A stretch of DNA of 54,825 nt from an uncultured Porphyromonadaceae bacterium (lineage in GTDB: Bacteria > Bacteroidota > Bacteroidia > Bacteroidales > Muribaculaceae), in NCBI GenBank assembly GCA_900550395.1, contig URSD01000015.1, forward strand, positions 1-54,825. The letters are read 5' to 3'. The position numbers were made by a program, and so were the translations under genes. This document shows positions 53,121 to 54,825 of this stretch, piece after piece. The notes under the pieces were generated by a model that did no database searches, was not told the origin of the DNA, and saw only the letters and a program-made list of their open reading frames with translations. Every line of letters begins with the position of its first letter. The stretch's first letter is position 1.

Positions 53121-54530
53121 TTATATTGTCATTTCCTGAGTGGCGTAATAGAGTATGGTCTTGTTTGCCATTATTGCCATGTATTTGTTCATCAGCACCT
53201 CCAGGCGCGCGTTGAGCAGATTGTTGTGGGCGGTGAGTAATTCGAGGGTGTTGACTTTGCCCAACTCAAACTGCCGGTTGGCCAGGTCAGCGGTGAGTTG
53301 CGCTGAATTGAGTTGTGTGAGACCGGCCTGATACTTTGCGCGGGCGTTGTTGGCATCGATATAGAGGTTCTCTACTGTTTGTGAAAGGTTTGCCAGCAAA
53401 TTTTTGCGGTTGAGGTCATATTGCAGTTCGGACAGTCTGGCCTTGGCCACGGCACGCTTTGTGGAATTCCCGTCGAAGATGGGAATAGAAACGGTGAGAC
53501 CGATGTTCTCGCCGAAATTTCGTTTCATTGATGTGCTCCATCCGGTGCCAAGCCCCGATGTGTAGCCGGTGCCGACACCGCCGCTGAGATCAATCTGTGG
53601 CAGGCGGCCGGCTTTGGCTATTTTTACATCGTTTGCGTAAATTTCTTTATTGAGCTCATTGCTGCGAATCTCTGGCAGCCATGCCATTGCGCTACTATAT
53701 GTATCGCTCATTGCCGGTAAGGTGCAGAGCACTTCTGTATCATCAAAGTTGACATCGGCAATGGTGAGGTTATAGTCAAGACCTAACTGCAATATTTGTT
53801 TCAGAGTCATTTTTGCACTCTCCAGATTATTCTCGGCTTGAACGAGACTGTAGGCGTCCTGGGCGCGCTGGGTCTCTATCTGGGCGTAGTCAACTTTGGA
53901 AGTGCGTCCTGACTCCATAAGACGTTTCCCGCGCTCGGCCTGCGAGGTACTTACCTCCAGTGTCTGGGTTGCAACGGTGACGGCCTCTCGGGCGTAAAGG
54001 ATATTGAGGTAGGCCTGAAGGAGGCCTAATTTGAGTGTATGCACAACATTATCACCGGCGAGTTGCTCCTGGTTACGCAGCAGTTTGTTGGACTGCAGTC
54101 GATATTTGCGGGCGTTCCCCTCCCATACTGTCCAGTTGGCATTGATATTGTACTGACTGCCGTAAACGTTCTTGTTTGTCTGCTGGGCACCATTGACGAA
54201 GGGGCTATTGCTGAAGGTCTGGCTGGTGGTGAAGCCTACAGAGGGGAGCCATGCGTCCTTGGCCGAGGCGATGTCCACATCTTTTTCGAGAACATTAAGA
54301 ATGGATCGGCGCACCTCGGTGCTGTATTGGGAAGCCCAATTAACGCAGTCATCGAACGACCACGCTTCTGAAGGCACACTATCCGGCCTCACTCTCACCT
54401 GCTTCACCGAATACACCTGCACACTGTCCGCAACTTGTGCTTCTGTCTCTGCTGCTTCCTGACCCAAAGCCGATATGATTCCTGTCACGCAACATACAAC
54501 AATAAAAAAATGTCGAAATATATTATTCAT
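53121..54530 (-). CDS. TolC-family outer-membrane efflux protein
   Basis: This 469-aa protein has a signal peptide (residues 1-23). Two repeats of long amphipathic helices with short strand segments form the OEP fold (for example YNINANWTVWEGNARKYRL and IGLTVSIPIFDGNSTKRAVAKARL). It forms the outer-membrane exit of the adjacent adaptor and ABC pump. First gene of the operon, it is preceded by a -7 box. Confidence 0.92.
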   Translation of the reverse strand: MNNIFRHFFIVVCCVTGIISALGQEAAETEAQVADSVQVYSVKQVRVRPDSVPSEAWSFDDCVNWASQYSTEVRRSILNVLEKDVDIASAKDAWLPSVGFTTSQTFSNSPFVNGAQQTNKNVYGSQYNINANWTVWEGNARKYRLQSNKLLRNQEQLAGDNVVHTLKLGLLQAYLNILYAREAVTVATQTLEVSTSQAERGKRLMESGRTSKVDYAQIETQRAQDAYSLVQAENNLESAKMTLKQILQLGLDYNLTIADVNFDDTEVLCTLPAMSDTYSSAMAWLPEIRSNELNKEIYANDVKIAKAGRLPQIDLSGGVGTGYTSGLGTGWSTSMKRNFGENIGLTVSIPIFDGNSTKRAVAKARLSELQYDLNRKNLLANLSQTVENLYIDANNARAKYQAGLTQLNSAQLTADLANRQFELGKVNTLELLTAHNNLLNARLEVLMNKYMAIMANKTILYYATQEMTI

Positions 54531-54552
54531 ACCCTTTGTAATTTTACACCTG

Positions 54553-54560
54553 CAAAATTA
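54553..54560 (-). promoter_or_regulatory. -7 box of the efflux/two-component operon
   Basis: Minus-strand TAATTTTG, 22 nt upstream of the TolC-like start. It would serve tolC-adaptor-ATPase-permease-kinase-regulator. Confidence 0.6.
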
Positions 54561-54698
54561 AATACTCCGTTCGCCTGATTCAAATATTCTCCGTCAATAG
54601 CCTGTTTCGCACCACCAAAACCTTATTTTGCTCTTCGAAGAACCATTAATGGGGTGGCAGCGATATGACTCCTTTGTGACAGCCTCGCCAAAACAAAA

Positions 54699-54740
54699 AC
54701 AGCCGCATGCTGGTACCGGGGCATGCGGCTGTATGTTTTT
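54699..54740. terminator. Perfect GC hairpin near the window edge
   Basis: ACAGCCGCATGC (54699-54710) pairs exactly with GCATGCGGCTGT (54721-54732). T-rich sequence lies to the right and A-rich to the left, so it can stop transcription in both directions. It probably ends a gene or RNA that enters from beyond the window on the minus strand. Nothing else is recognisable in 54561-54825. Confidence 0.6.
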
Positions 54741-54825
54741 GTGCGCGAGTGCGTGCTGGCCGAGCTTGGCTCGATGCGGGTCACAAGGCAACCCTGACGT
54801 CGGGGACTATCACCTAACACAACGG

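Overview
The window reads as chromosome of a Bacteroidales bacterium, probably Muribaculaceae-like (my inference). The reasons are the recurrent Bacteroidota -7 promoter box TAnnTTTG upstream of many genes, no Shine-Dalgarno dependence, a Por/T9SS-type C-terminal sorting tail, a TonB-dependent receptor with a peptidase-C39 exporter, a sufBCDS operon, a GH3-fold gene, and GC-rich core genes interrupted by AT-rich accessory genes.

Layout. 0-7.8 kb: an accessory peptide natural-product locus, with a TPR/membrane/HTH regulator (5' end unclear), a small secreted protein, a 78-aa GG-leader precursor whose core is a run of Cys every third residue, a radical SAM/SPASM maturase, a TonB-dependent outer-membrane protein and a C39 peptidase ABC exporter. 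7.8-16.8 kb: mutS2 with an AT-rich TIR-domain gene directly upstream, an HdeD-like membrane protein, tcdA, an MTA/SAH nucleosidase with a frameshifted AlbA-type gene, a 6S-like RNA, two paralogous envelope proteins, and tRNA-Ser(UGA). 17-19.5 kb: a large Ig-like (BIG2) secreted protein.

19.7-27.3 kb: a minus-strand operon for unsaturated-uronate catabolism (kduD, a PTS-IIC-like permease, a kduI with a signal peptide, a GltD-like flavoprotein, kdgK, eda). Its promoter sits between two inverted 12-bp repeats and it ends in a strong terminator. Two four-helix-bundle genes, each inside its own inverted repeats, and one ORF-less inverted repeat sit in its intergenic gaps. The gene order suggests outside-in processing: KduI isomerises the sugar in the periplasm, the permease imports it, then KduD, KdgK and Eda finish the pathway.

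27.3-34.2 kb: an AI-2E-type permease, a secreted GH29 fucosidase, a metallophosphoesterase/beta-propeller protein, bL34, a secreted unknown, bS21. 34.2-41.2 kb: cvpA-sufB-sufC-sufD-sufS-GH3 on the minus strand. 41.3-42.2 kb: a Y1 (IS200/RAYT-type) transposase inside about 140-bp inverted arms that carry REP-like hairpins. 42.3-44.3 kb: an LtaS/EptA-like membrane phosphotransferase whose 5' end contains an (AT)13 tract that puts the only good ATG out of frame, a candidate phase-variable switch. 44.3-47.8 kb: the galM-rnz-tadA-lpxB operon. 48.1-54.5 kb: a LytS/LytR-type two-component system joined to a MacAB-TolC-type efflux system.
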